Assembly (NCBI GenBank): GCA_029260395.1
Contig: JAJDDJ010000013.1
Span: 434,001 to 498,000, forward strand
Origin: Phycisphaerales bacterium
GTDB taxonomy: Bacteria > Planctomycetota > Phycisphaerae > Phycisphaerales > UBA1924
Reading direction: 5' to 3'
Length of the DNA: 64,000 nt
In this document: piece by piece, positions 34,276 through 43,905 of the stretch
How positions within the stretch are numbered: position 1 is the stretch's first letter
Layout of the letters: the number at the start of each line of letters is the position of its first letter
The notes under the pieces: model-generated
Seen by the model: the letters and a program-made list of their open reading frames with translations, nothing else
Databases searched by the model: none
What the model was told of the DNA's origin: nothing
Made by a program: the position numbers and the translations under genes

Positions 34276-36672
34276 ATGAACGACATCCCCATCCCACTGC
34301 TCATAATTCTCGGAATCGTCGCAGTGATCGTCGGCCCCTGGGTCGCGATCAAGCTGATAGGCCTGCTCGGCTTCGGCGTCGTCCACATCTTCCGATTCAT
34401 CGGGGGCGTGTTCACCGACATTGCCCGCATCATTGGCTCGATCGTCACCACGCTGGTGTTCGTGCCGCTCGTGGTCATCAACATCCTCATCGGGCGTTGG
34501 TCGGCCTCGGCGCACTTCGGGCGTGCGATCTCGTCGGAGGTCAGCGCGGTGGTCGCCGCGATGTACCGCATCGTGATCGGTCACCCCGCGCGTCTGCTCG
34601 GCCTTGGCGCTGCCGTCGAGGGCCTCGAGCAGCGCGTACCGCAGGTCATGGCCGCAGCCCCGACGCGAGACAAGCCCCACAAGGCCCGCGCTGGCGCGTT
34701 CGATGGCTACACCATCATCGGTTCGCTCGCGGGCGGCGGCTCCGGCGGCAAGCTCTACGTCGCCGAGCCCACCGCCGAGAAGCATGCCGCCTTCGAGCGT
34801 TCGGGCCATGCCGAGGTGGACCAGGTCGTCATCAAGACCTTCAGTCTCGACGATGGCTCAAGCCTGCCGCAGATCGTGCGTGAAAACCGCGCGCTGGCTG
34901 CCGCCAAGAACATGGGACTCGTGCTCGAGCACGATATGACGCCCACACGGTTCCACTACGTCATGCGGTACGTGCCCGGTAAGCCCCTTGGCCAGGTCGC
35001 CCAGGAATTCCACGCACGTAGCAGCTCCGACGGGCTGAGCCAGGCCGATTTGCAGACCATGGTCGGGTACGTCGCCGACCTTACGAGTTCGCTCGCCGAG
35101 TACCATCAGGGCGGGCTTTGGCACAAGGACGTCAAGCCGGACAACATCATTGTTGATTCCAAGAGCGCGCACCTCGTGGACTTCGGTCTCATCACGCCGC
35201 TCCGCAGCGCGATGACGCTGACCACCCACGGAACGGAGTACTTCCGCGACCCGGAGATGGTCCGCATGGCACTCCGCGGAGCCAAGGTACACGAGGTCAA
35301 CGGCGCCAAGTTTGATATCTACGCCGCCGGTGCGGTGCTCTACGCGGTGGTCGAGAACTCGTTCCCCGCCCACGGCGCGCTGAGCCAGTTTTCCAAGCCC
35401 TGTCCCGATGCGCTGCGGTGGATCATCCGCCGATCGATGACGGACTATGACAAGCGGTACGCCTCGGCCGCCGAGATGCTCGCCGACCTTCGCACGGTGC
35501 TCGCGTGCGGCGACATCGCCTCGCTCCGCCCGGCAAACTTGCCGAGCGTGAAGGGCGGGGCCAACGTGCCTGTTCCCGAGATTCCCGTCGCCGAGCCGAT
35601 GGAAATTGTAGACGAGGCGCTGGCCGAGCCCGCCGCCGCGTTTGCAGCCTCGCCCCTCCCCCCGGCTCAGCCCGCCCAGCGCCCGCGGTACGCGCCAAAC
35701 CCGCCCGGCGGAGCCCCGCAGCGTGGACCGGACAAGCATGGCAAGAAGCCGCGCATCCGCGTCACCAACTGGTGGACCGGCGAGTGGAAGGCCGATGGCG
35801 CTGCGCCCGATTCCCAGCCCGTACGTGTTGCCCGAGCGACCACTTCGCGCATTCCCAAGCCCAAGTCGGGCGTGTTCGTTGCCGCCATCGGCATCGGCGG
35901 CAAGTCCTCCTTCAACAAGCGCCTGAACGCGAGAGAGCAGGTTCGTGCGGCCCGCAAGCGCGCCGCCAACACCCGCAAGAACGCCGCCAAGCGCATCAGC
36001 AAACGTCGCCACCCTAACCGGTACGACAACAACCTCAACTGGGGCACGTTCCTCGCGGTGCTCTGCGCGGTCGGCTTTATCGGCGGCATCGGCTTCGCGC
36101 TTACCAAGCCGGGGACAACGCGTACCGTCACCACAGCAACCACCAAGATCATCCCGGACGATCGCAGCGGCCAAGGGCCTTCGGTCATCGTCACCGTGCC
36201 CGAGCACGTCGGGCCCACGGGCAGCGTGCATCCTGCCGTTGCGATCAGCGAACTTACGCCCGAGCTTCTCGAAGGCATCGACGGCACCGAGGTCATGTTC
36301 CTCAGCGATCTGTTGCCCCCATTGGACGACAGCCTGCTCGCCCCGCTCGAGGCAGCACACGCCGTGCTTTCGATCTCTGGCGTGCACACGATCAGCGCCA
36401 TGACCGCCGAGGATGGCGACCCGCTCGACTCTGAAGAGGTAGACGCGCTCGCTTCACTTAGCCGCAAACGGGGCCAGCTCACACTCGGCTCCGACAGCAC
36501 TTCACGCGCGATTTCGAGCTGGCTCAAGAAGCACGACCACGCCGACGCCGTGGTCTGGCTGGGCAGCGATGAGAAGCTCTACATCTTCACGCAGCACAGC
36601 CGAACCATCGGACCGGTCTCGGACGCGGCCAACCTAATTCACGACGCGCTCATTAGCGAACGTCATGACTGA
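34276..36672 (+). CDS. Membrane Ser/Thr protein kinase with N-terminal helices
   Basis: 798 residues. Two to three transmembrane helices at the N-terminus (about 5-80), Hanks-type kinase domain (about 145-415), a Pro/Ala-rich linker, a very basic stretch (about 555-585, RKRAANTRKNAAKRISKRR), another helix (about 590-610) and an unrecognised about 190-residue end domain. Kinase residues: Gly-rich loop SLAGGGSGG, beta-3 Lys187 (VVIKTF), catalytic WHKDVKPDN (D285; HKD in place of HRD), DFG at D302 and GTEYFRDPE for the APE region. It is likely co-transcribed with the sigma factor gene upstream (GGAGG before the ATG). Its 3' end overlaps trpD on the other strand by 20 bases. Confidence 0.85.
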   Translation: MNDIPIPLLIILGIVAVIVGPWVAIKLIGLLGFGVVHIFRFIGGVFTDIARIIGSIVTTLVFVPLVVINILIGRWSASAHFGRAISSEVSAVVAAMYRIVIGHPARLLGLGAAVEGLEQRVPQVMAAAPTRDKPHKARAGAFDGYTIIGSLAGGGSGGKLYVAEPTAEKHAAFERSGHAEVDQVVIKTFSLDDGSSLPQIVRENRALAAAKNMGLVLEHDMTPTRFHYVMRYVPGKPLGQVAQEFHARSSSDGLSQADLQTMVGYVADLTSSLAEYHQGGLWHKDVKPDNIIVDSKSAHLVDFGLITPLRSAMTLTTHGTEYFRDPEMVRMALRGAKVHEVNGAKFDIYAAGAVLYAVVENSFPAHGALSQFSKPCPDALRWIIRRSMTDYDKRYASAAEMLADLRTVLACGDIASLRPANLPSVKGGANVPVPEIPVAEPMEIVDEALAEPAAAFAASPLPPAQPAQRPRYAPNPPGGAPQRGPDKHGKKPRIRVTNWWTGEWKADGAAPDSQPVRVARATTSRIPKPKSGVFVAAIGIGGKSSFNKRLNAREQVRAARKRAANTRKNAAKRISKRRHPNRYDNNLNWGTFLAVLCAVGFIGGIGFALTKPGTTRTVTTATTKIIPDDRSGQGPSVIVTVPEHVGPTGSVHPAVAISELTPELLEGIDGTEVMFLSDLLPPLDDSLLAPLEAAHAVLSISGVHTISAMTAEDGDPLDSEEVDALASLSRKRGQLTLGSDSTSRAISSWLKKHDHADAVVWLGSDEKLYIFTQHSRTIGPVSDAANLIHDALISERHD

Positions 36673-37687
36673 CGCGGGCCAGCGTTTCGAGCGTCCTCGC
36701 GGCTCGGCCAGAATCGACAGCGCCTGCCGCCATCGCGAGTCCCTCGTCCATCGACTGTGCCGCGCCAGCCACAAACAGCGCCGCCGCCGAGTTGAGCAGC
36801 GTGATGTCCCGCCTGGGACCGGCCTCACCCGCGAGCACCGATCGAATGACCGCAGCGCCTTCTTCAATACTGGCGACCTGCAGGTCAGCAATCGAGCACC
36901 GCGCCAACCCGAGTCCCGCCGGGTCGATCGTGCCCGGCTCCACTCGGCCAACCGTCACGTGGGCCACCGCCGTCGTCGTCGTCGTGGTGATCTCATCGAG
37001 CCCGTCGTGGCCTCGCACCACCATCGCTCGCTCGGCCCCAAGCCGGGCCAGGCATTCGGCGAGTTGGCCCACAAGCTCCGGTGCGTACACCCCGATCAAC
37101 TGGCGCGAAGCGGCCGCCGGGTTGGTCAGCGGACCGATCGCGTTGAACAGCGTCGGCACGCCCAGCGCCCGGCGAACGGCTCCTGCGTATCGCATCGCGG
37201 GGTGATGGTGGATCGCAAAGCAGAAGCACACGCCCGCGTCTTGCAAGCACTCGGCCTGCACCTCGGGCGGCGCGTCCACCTGTACCCCCAGGGCTGCGAG
37301 CACCTCGGCTGAGCCGCGACCGGTGCGCGACCGATTGCCGTGCTTGGCCACGAGCACCCGGACCGGCGCGTCGGCACTGGCTGCGATGAGCGCCGCCGCC
37401 GTTGAGATGTTGAACGTCTTGGGCGCTCCGCCCGTGCCGCAGGTATCAATGAGTCGTTCGTCAGCCGAAGGCTCGTAAGGCACAGGGGTCACGTGGGCAC
37501 GCATCACGCGAGCAGCACCGGTAAGTTCGTCGACGGTCGGTCCCTTGGCAGCCAGTGCTGCGAGCAGCCCCGCGATCAGCCGCTCATCGATCTCGCCAAC
37601 GAGCATCGCGCCGAAGAGCCGTTCGGCCTCGTGCTCTGTAAGCGATTGGCCATCGATCAATGATTGGAGGCATGCAACCGGGTCCAC
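36653..37687 (-). CDS. trpD: Anthranilate phosphoribosyltransferase
   Basis: 344 residues. Joins anthranilate with PRPP, the second step of tryptophan synthesis. PRPP-binding DTCGTGGAPKTFNIST, KHGNRSRTGRGSAEVL, NAIGPLTNP and the metal site VRGHDGLDEITT are present. A run of six Thr (ITTTTTTAV) follows the Asp/Glu metal ligands. The start is GTG with a weak Shine-Dalgarno. It is not in an operon with other trp genes; trpB is 11 kb away. The tail overlaps the convergent kinase gene by 20 bases. Confidence 0.94.
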   Translation of the reverse strand: MDPVACLQSLIDGQSLTEHEAERLFGAMLVGEIDERLIAGLLAALAAKGPTVDELTGAARVMRAHVTPVPYEPSADERLIDTCGTGGAPKTFNISTAAALIAASADAPVRVLVAKHGNRSRTGRGSAEVLAALGVQVDAPPEVQAECLQDAGVCFCFAIHHHPAMRYAGAVRRALGVPTLFNAIGPLTNPAAASRQLIGVYAPELVGQLAECLARLGAERAMVVRGHDGLDEITTTTTTAVAHVTVGRVEPGTIDPAGLGLARCSIADLQVASIEEGAAVIRSVLAGEAGPRRDITLLNSAAALFVAGAAQSMDEGLAMAAGAVDSGRAARTLETLARVSHDVR

Positions 37688-37753
37688 GCTCAGAGCCTAC
37701 CCGTGCCGAGCGACTTGGGCATCCGAACTCCGCCCTTCCCCTACAATGGGTGC

Positions 37754-39952
37754 ATGCCCGCCGCCGTCAGCATTCAGCAGGTCGCTAAGCGCGCCGCCCG
37801 GCGCGCCCTGATCGCATCGACCCTCTTCCACAGCGGCCTGACGCTCGCACTGGTTTCGACGGCAACCGTCGCGTTGGTGCTGATAAGCCGGTGGACAGGC
37901 TCGGCCGAGCCGGGCTTGTGGACCGTGCCCGTCGTGCTGTGCATCGGCCTGCTTGCAGCGATCGGTATCGCCACGGGCACGCGATGGTCCACCGCAAGAG
38001 CGGCACGGGAATTGGACACTTCGCTCGGGCTCCACGATCGGCTGGCCTCAGCTTTGTCGTTCGAGTCCAGTAACGACCCGTTCGCCCGTTGGGCGGTTGC
38101 CGATGGTCAGTTGCTTGCCCGGCGGATCGATGCAAACGCGATGCCCACCCGTGCTTGGTTGGGGCGGATGTGGGCGTGGCCCGTCGCCGCCGGAGCGTTG
38201 GTCGCGGTGGTGCTCTTTGTTCCGCCTCGCGAGCTGACCGATTCCGCAGCGGACCGCCAGGCCGCCGTAACGCAAGCCATTGAAGACATCGCCCAGGCCG
38301 CCCCGCAACCCGATCCAGCAGAACCACCGCTGCCTGAGGTGGCGCAGGCGCAGGCCGCCATAGACGAGCTCGAAGCCGAACTTCGAGACGGCGTGCGCAA
38401 TCCGCTTGACGCCCGAGCCGAGGCTGCCCGCCAGCTCGAACAGGCGGCCGACGCGCTGGACGAGCGAGCGGACGCAGTCCAAGACCAGCTCAACGAGTTG
38501 GCGAGGACCGGCGACAACTTCGATCCCGGGCCCGAAGACAACGCGCTCGACCCGCTCGCTGAGGCACTGCGGGAGCGCAATCTCGATCGCGCAATCGAGG
38601 AAGCCCAACGGCTCGAGGAGCGAGCAAGCGAGCTTTCGCCCGAGGAAGCCCAGCGGCTGGCCGACCAGCTTCAGCAGTTGAGCGACCGACTTGAAGAACT
38701 GGAGCGTGAACAGAGCCCGCCTCCGACTACCGACCCGCAGACGCCGCCGCAGCCCGAACCATCCGGCGAGCAACAACAACCCAGCGAGCAACAACAACCC
38801 AGCGACCAACAACAGCCCAGCGACCAACAGCCCGGCGAACAACAACAGCAGGGCGAACAGCAACAGCCCGGCGAACAACTACAGCCCGGTGAACAACAGC
38901 AACCGGGCGAGCAACAACAACCCGGCGGACAGCAACAGCCCGGCGAACAACAACAGCCCGGCGAACAGCAACAACCGGGCGAGCAACAACAGCCCGGCGA
39001 ACAGCAACAACCCGGCGAACAGCAGCAGCCCGGTGAACAGCAACAGCCCGGTGAACAACAGCAGCCCGGCGACCAGCAAAAGCCCGGCGAACAGCAACAG
39101 CCCGGTGAACAACAGCAGCCCGGCGAACAACAGCAGCCCGGCGAACAACAGCAGCCCGGCGAACAGCAACAACCCGGCGAACAACAGCAGCCCGGCGAAC
39201 AGCAACAACCCGGCGAACAACTACAGCCCGGTGAACAACAGCAACCGGGCGAGCAACAGCAACCCGGCGGACAGCAGCAGCCCGGCGAGCAACAACAACC
39301 CGGCGGACAGCAACAACCCGGCGAACAGCAACAACCCGGCGAACAACAGCAGCCCAATTCGGGAGAACCAACAAGCGAACCATCGTCGCCTCAACAGCAA
39401 GCCCGTGAGGTACGCGAGCAGCTCGAACAAGCGCGAGAGCGTCAGCGCCAAGCGGGCGGACAGCGAGAGCAGGCCGACCAACTCCGCGAAAACGCGCGGC
39501 GTCTGCTCGAAGAGTCTGATGACCAAAGCCAGCAACCGGGCGAACAACAGGGGAACGAGCGGGCCCCCGAACAATTACCTGGCAATCGCGTTCCCACGGA
39601 CCCGAACAACCCCAACTCAGCCGGGGGCGCTGGCGACACGCCGGGCGAACGCGACCTAGGCCCGATCTCGCTTGATGACCCAGCGTTCGATCCGTTCGAT
39701 GCTACCAATCCCGACGCGCAGTCCCAGGGCGAAGTTGTCGGCGAACGGTTCACCAATGGCGAGCGCGATCCGCTTGCCAACTCCCGCGAGCGGTACACAC
39801 CCACCGCGATCCGCGAGGCGCGAGCCAGCGCCGAGCGAGCGATCGAGCAGCAGGGCGTGCCGCCGGATCGGCGGTCGCTTATCCGCCGCGTGTACGAGCG
39901 GCTCGCCGAGCGTCAGAACCCACCTCCTTCCTCTCCGACCTCTGATCCCTGA
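37754..39952 (+). CDS. Membrane protein with GEQQQP minisatellite (DUF4175-like)
   Basis: 732 residues: three hydrophobic helices (about 20-44, 53-72 and 140-157), a coiled-coil Ala/Glu-rich segment (about 185-320), about 33 tandem GEQQQP hexapeptides (about 337-534), then a charged Q/E-rich and C-terminal region (FDPFDATNP... RRVYERLAER). The helices plus Q/P/G-rich repeats resemble DUF4175-type proteins, but this is by layout only. The ATG at 37754 was preferred over an open frame starting at 37664. Gene order with the VWA protein 12 bases downstream implies a joint function at the membrane. Confidence 0.68.
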   Translation: MPAAVSIQQVAKRAARRALIASTLFHSGLTLALVSTATVALVLISRWTGSAEPGLWTVPVVLCIGLLAAIGIATGTRWSTARAARELDTSLGLHDRLASALSFESSNDPFARWAVADGQLLARRIDANAMPTRAWLGRMWAWPVAAGALVAVVLFVPPRELTDSAADRQAAVTQAIEDIAQAAPQPDPAEPPLPEVAQAQAAIDELEAELRDGVRNPLDARAEAARQLEQAADALDERADAVQDQLNELARTGDNFDPGPEDNALDPLAEALRERNLDRAIEEAQRLEERASELSPEEAQRLADQLQQLSDRLEELEREQSPPPTTDPQTPPQPEPSGEQQQPSEQQQPSDQQQPSDQQPGEQQQQGEQQQPGEQLQPGEQQQPGEQQQPGGQQQPGEQQQPGEQQQPGEQQQPGEQQQPGEQQQPGEQQQPGEQQQPGDQQKPGEQQQPGEQQQPGEQQQPGEQQQPGEQQQPGEQQQPGEQQQPGEQLQPGEQQQPGEQQQPGGQQQPGEQQQPGGQQQPGEQQQPGEQQQPNSGEPTSEPSSPQQQAREVREQLEQARERQRQAGGQREQADQLRENARRLLEESDDQSQQPGEQQGNERAPEQLPGNRVPTDPNNPNSAGGAGDTPGERDLGPISLDDPAFDPFDATNPDAQSQGEVVGERFTNGERDPLANSRERYTPTAIREARASAERAIEQQGVPPDRRSLIRRVYERLAERQNPPPSSPTSDP
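38764..39356 (+). repeat. 18-bp minisatellite encoding GEQQQP
   Basis: About 33 in-frame 18-bp units, with variants SEQQQP, SDQQQP, GGQQQP, GEQLQP and GDQQKP, and one shortened 15-bp unit (SDQQP). The block at 38873 (GEQLQP then three units ending GGQQQP) reappears at 39215, exactly 342 bases (19 units) later, showing a higher-order duplication. Expect length variation between strains. Confidence 0.93.
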
Positions 39953-39964
39953 TGCCCACCCACC

Positions 39965-42900
39965 ATGCCATCGCTCCGTCTCAGTGATCCCGTCTGGCTC
40001 GTGCTGATCGCGCTGACGGTGCCAACCGTCTGGCTCGGCGTGCGCTGGCTGCTAGGTATGAGCGCGGCCCGACGCGTCACGATCATCGCATCGCGAACGC
40101 TGCTGCTGACGCTGCTCGCGTTGGCGCTTGCCGGCGCCTCTTCGCCCCGACAGACCGATGCCATCGCGGTCGTGGCGGTGCTGGATGTCTCCGACTCGGC
40201 TCGCTCGAACGCGCCCACGCTGCTCGATGAAGACGGCTCCATTCTCGAGTTTGACGAGCAGGTCCGATCCATGCTCATCGCCGCCGCGGTCTCGCGGGAG
40301 AGCGACGATCGGCTCGGGCTGGTGCTCTTCGATGCCGTCGCCGCCGCCTCGGCCATGCCCACCCGCGCCGATCCAACGGGCAGGCCGCTCGATGCCCGCT
40401 ACCGCGAGGGAACGGATCTCGCCCAAGCCCTTCGACTTGCTGCCGCCATGCTTCCCGCCGATGCGAGCGGCCGGCTGCTGCTCATTTCTGATGGCAACCA
40501 GACCTCGGGCGATGCGCTCGCGGCTGCGGGCTCGCTTGTCCGCGCCGACGGCTCGCCCGTGCCTGTCGACGTGCTCCCGATCCGGTACCGCATCGACAAG
40601 GAAGTCCTCGTCGAGCGCGTCGATGTGCCCCCTACCGCGATCAGCGAATCTACCGTGACCGTGCGCATCGTGCTGCGTTCGACAGCGCCGGCCACGGGCT
40701 CGCTCTCGTTGCTCTACGACGGCGCGGTCGTCGACATCAATGGCTCAGCTCAGGGCAACGCCAGGCCGCTGAGGCTTGGCACGGGTCAGCGCGTTGAGAC
40801 CGCCGAGGTCACGCTCGATTCCCAGCGTGTCCACCGCTTCGAAGCCGTCTGGGAGCCCACGCTCTCTACGGGTGAAGAGGGCTCAGGGTCGCCCGCGCGT
40901 CCGCTCGCTGACACCTCGCTCCGCAACAACCGCGCTCGCTCGTTCACCATCACCCCCGGCACCGGCTCGGTGCTCGTGATGCAGAGCACCCCGTCTGAAA
41001 CCACACTCGTGCGCACGCTCCGCGCCTCGGGGCTTCGCGTCGAGACTGCTGATCCAGTTGCGGCGCCGACCGATGTGCTCGGTTGGCAGGGCCACGATCT
41101 CGTCATCCTCGATGATGTTTCGGCCGATGCGGTGCCCGGACTCTCTCAGCGTTCGCTCGCTTCGGCGGTCACCGAGTTCGGAGTCGGGCTGGTCATGATC
41201 GGCGGTCCGAGCAGCTTCGGCGCTGGCGGCTGGCGAGGCTCGCCCATCGAACCGCTCTTGCCCGTGGCGCTCGATGTGCCCGACCGGATGGTCATGCCCC
41301 GCGTCGCGCTGATGCTCGTGCTCGATAGCTCGGGCTCGATGGGACAGTCCGTGCTCGGCTCGGCGCGCAGCCAACAGCAGATCGCCAACGAGGCCGCCGC
41401 CCGCGCCGTCACGAGCCTCGGCCCGACCGATCTCGTCGGCGTGATCCGTTTCTCCAACGCAAGCCAAACCGTGGTCCCACTTGCGCCAAACGACCAACCC
41501 GACGAGACCGAACGCCGCATCCTGTCCATTCGTCACGGCGGGGGGACCAACCTCCTGCCCGCGCTCGAAGACGCCAACCGCGCCCTGCAACAAGCCGACG
41601 CCGACCTCAAGCACGTTGTCGTGCTCTCCGATGGCAGATCGCAGAACGAAGAGTTGCTCCCGCAGCTGGCTCGACAGATGGCCGACGCCGGCATCACTGT
41701 TACCACCATCAGTGTGGGCGACGAAGCCGACACGCAGACCCTCCGCAAGATCGCCTCGCAGGGCGAGGGCTCGTTCTACGAGGTCATTGACCCTAACCGT
41801 CTGCCCGCTGTGTTTCTCTCCGCTGTGCGCATCGTGCGTTCGCCCATGCTCCGCGAGGGCGACTTCGTGCCCGTGCGCACCGCAGCGTCACCGCTGATCG
41901 AGGGCCTGCCCGCGGAGTTGCCGCCGCTCGGCGGGCTCGTGCTCACTACGCGACGCGACGAGGTCGGCATCGCTACCGCGCTGTCCGCGTCCGACGGCGT
42001 GCCCGTGCTCGCGCACTGGCAGGCGGGACTTGGCCGAGTCGCTGCGTTCACTTCCGACGCCTCCGACTGGGCGCAGCCATGGATCGATTCGCCCGCCTAC
42101 CGCCGCCTCTGGACGACGCTCGCTCGCTCGCTGAGCCGACCCGACGACGACCGCCGGTTCGCGGTTCGCACCCGGCTAGATGGCGATTCACTGCGAATGA
42201 GCCTTGAGGCGTACCAGCCTGACGGCACCCCGATGGGCGGGCTCGACATACCGGTCACCGTCTTCACACCCAGCGGCGAACAACTGCGAGCCCGCCTCAC
42301 ACAAACCGCGCCGGGTCTCTACGAATCCGTAGTACCCGCTGCGGAATCGGGAGACTACATCGCCATCGCCCGGCCCACCGGCTCCGGGCTACCGCTGCCC
42401 GCAGCCGTCGGCGGTCTATCGAGACCAGACGGCGCGGAGCACCGCTCGCTTGCGTCCAACGAGGCGCTGCTCGAAGCGATCGCACAGCGCACAGGCGGCC
42501 GGGTACTCGAGGCCACGATCGCTGGCGGGCAGAGCCTGTTTACGCTGCAGGACCGCCCGACGCGACGAGCGTGGATCCCTCTTTGGCAGCCGCTGCTCAC
42601 CGCAGCGTTGGTGGTGCTGATGCTCGACATTGGCACCCGCCGCGTCGCGTGGGACCGCTGGCTCTCGCGCGAGTTCGCCGACGACTTCCGCAGGCAGGCG
42701 GCCTCTGCAACGACCGACCGATCCGCGCTGGCCGAGCGAGCCGCCGCCGCGCTGCGAGCGCGCAAAGTCGATCCGGCTGTTCCAAACACCGCCGCATCCA
42801 ACCGCGATGCCGACGCGCTGCGACTCGTGCGTGACGCCCAGCAACGACGGCAACAGGCAGCGACCGGTACAACCGCGTCCAAGCAGCCCAAGCCCGCATC

Positions 42901-43015
42901 GTCACCGACGCCGAATACGCCCGAGCCGCCCGCCGCAGCCGATGGCGAACAGTCCAGCGCCTCGGGCCTGCTCGCCGCTAAGCGCCGGGCACGGGATCGC
43001 TATGGAGATTCCTAG
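39965..43015 (+). CDS. Large membrane protein with two VWA-like domains and a GATase1-like insert
   Basis: 1016 residues: two N-terminal helices (about 9-58), a first VWA-like fold with VLDVSDS (about 73), a class I glutamine-amidotransferase-like beta-sheet part (about 335-430), a full VWA domain with MIDAS LVLDSSGSMG (about 451-460) and later SDGRSQNEE, a further GATase-like/beta region, one late helix (WIPLWQPLLTAALVVLMLDIG, about 866-886) and a disordered tail. This matches the architecture of large VWA proteins found in planctomycetes and relatives, of unknown role. It follows the GEQQQP protein by 12 bases. Metal-dependent protein binding at the cell envelope is the likely activity. Confidence 0.82.
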   Translation: MPSLRLSDPVWLVLIALTVPTVWLGVRWLLGMSAARRVTIIASRTLLLTLLALALAGASSPRQTDAIAVVAVLDVSDSARSNAPTLLDEDGSILEFDEQVRSMLIAAAVSRESDDRLGLVLFDAVAAASAMPTRADPTGRPLDARYREGTDLAQALRLAAAMLPADASGRLLLISDGNQTSGDALAAAGSLVRADGSPVPVDVLPIRYRIDKEVLVERVDVPPTAISESTVTVRIVLRSTAPATGSLSLLYDGAVVDINGSAQGNARPLRLGTGQRVETAEVTLDSQRVHRFEAVWEPTLSTGEEGSGSPARPLADTSLRNNRARSFTITPGTGSVLVMQSTPSETTLVRTLRASGLRVETADPVAAPTDVLGWQGHDLVILDDVSADAVPGLSQRSLASAVTEFGVGLVMIGGPSSFGAGGWRGSPIEPLLPVALDVPDRMVMPRVALMLVLDSSGSMGQSVLGSARSQQQIANEAAARAVTSLGPTDLVGVIRFSNASQTVVPLAPNDQPDETERRILSIRHGGGTNLLPALEDANRALQQADADLKHVVVLSDGRSQNEELLPQLARQMADAGITVTTISVGDEADTQTLRKIASQGEGSFYEVIDPNRLPAVFLSAVRIVRSPMLREGDFVPVRTAASPLIEGLPAELPPLGGLVLTTRRDEVGIATALSASDGVPVLAHWQAGLGRVAAFTSDASDWAQPWIDSPAYRRLWTTLARSLSRPDDDRRFAVRTRLDGDSLRMSLEAYQPDGTPMGGLDIPVTVFTPSGEQLRARLTQTAPGLYESVVPAAESGDYIAIARPTGSGLPLPAAVGGLSRPDGAEHRSLASNEALLEAIAQRTGGRVLEATIAGGQSLFTLQDRPTRRAWIPLWQPLLTAALVVLMLDIGTRRVAWDRWLSREFADDFRRQAASATTDRSALAERAAAALRARKVDPAVPNTAASNRDADALRLVRDAQQRRQQAATGTTASKQPKPASSPTPNTPEPPAAADGEQSSASGLLAAKRRARDRYGDS

Positions 43016-43848
43016 CCCTTATCGCTGAGGGGGGCCTCCATCACGACCTTCGTGTACGCAAGCTCACACCCAAGCCGTCGGCAGTTGCGCTCAGTCGCGA
43101 TGCCCGGCTTGGTGTGCGTCACCGCGATTTCGCACCCAGCCCGCTGACCGATCGCAAACCGCTCGGCGATCATCATCGCCTGGATACCCCGGCCTCGGAA
43201 CGCGGACAGCACGCACCCGCCAAACAGGCAGCACAGCTCGCCCGCGATCTCCATCGCCGCGGCCCCCACCATCGCGCCGTCCGCCCACGCCGCGATGCAC
43301 GTCGTGCGCTCGTGGCGGATCATGCGGCTCATGAACTCTTGCGTCTCGTCGTCGAGCGGCAGCACTGCGCCGTTCTTCTGCAAGCGCGGCGCAAACCCGC
43401 TGGTCGCTACATCGATGAACGCCCGCCAGTGCGTGTCGTCGCTCCGGTCGATCAGTTCGCACCGTACGCCGTTGGGGATGCCCCAAGGCAGGCGCGCGAA
43501 CACGTCCTCACCCTGGGCCCACTCGGCTGCGTAAATGTTCTCAAACTCGATCGTCTGGAACCCGCGCTCGGCGAGACCCGCGATCAGCGACTCATCGCAG
43601 TGGGCCGCGACTTCGATGCGAGGCTTGGCTTGCCGCTCGCGATAGAACGCGACCAGCCTGTCGAGTTCGCCCCCGCTCACGGGGCCATCGAGGCCCAGCC
43701 CGCACGCCTGGTTTGCCCATGAGTTAGGCGACTGGTAGCTCATGATCCCGCCGCCGACGGGCTCCGACTCGTTGCACAGATCCGCCGTGCCCACCGCCTG
43801 CCTGTGTTCTTCGAGCCGGGCCAGCCTGATCGGGTCCATCTTGAGCAT
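43012..43848 (-). CDS. GNAT-family N-acetyltransferase
   Basis: 278 residues. The C-terminal GNAT fold has acetyl-CoA loop region CVLSAFRGRGIQAMMIAERF (about 217-236) and the following GC-IAVTHTKPG. The N-terminal half is a diverged first GNAT-like repeat or a substrate domain. ATG at 43848 with AGGG nine bases upstream; ATGs at 43857 and 43839 are alternatives. Substrate unknown. It converges on the VWA gene with a 4-base overlap. Confidence 0.78.
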   Translation of the reverse strand: MLKMDPIRLARLEEHRQAVGTADLCNESEPVGGGIMSYQSPNSWANQACGLGLDGPVSGGELDRLVAFYRERQAKPRIEVAAHCDESLIAGLAERGFQTIEFENIYAAEWAQGEDVFARLPWGIPNGVRCELIDRSDDTHWRAFIDVATSGFAPRLQKNGAVLPLDDETQEFMSRMIRHERTTCIAAWADGAMVGAAAMEIAGELCCLFGGCVLSAFRGRGIQAMMIAERFAIGQRAGCEIAVTHTKPGIATERNCRRLGCELAYTKVVMEAPLSDKG

Positions 43849-43905
43849 CGGGTGCATCCCTCGGGGCTGGAATAGCCCGCTGCCAGCCGAGCGTACTATC
43901 TGGCC

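Noticed and set aside
34858..36387. 509-codon open frame antisense to the kinase gene
   Set aside because: High-GC shadow. The composition and lack of motifs do not support coding, and the kinase residues fix the plus frame.
38671..39357. Minus-strand open frame of CCCSPG repeats
   Set aside because: It is the reverse of the GEQQQP minisatellite, with no start signal, and the plus-strand gene explains the sequence.
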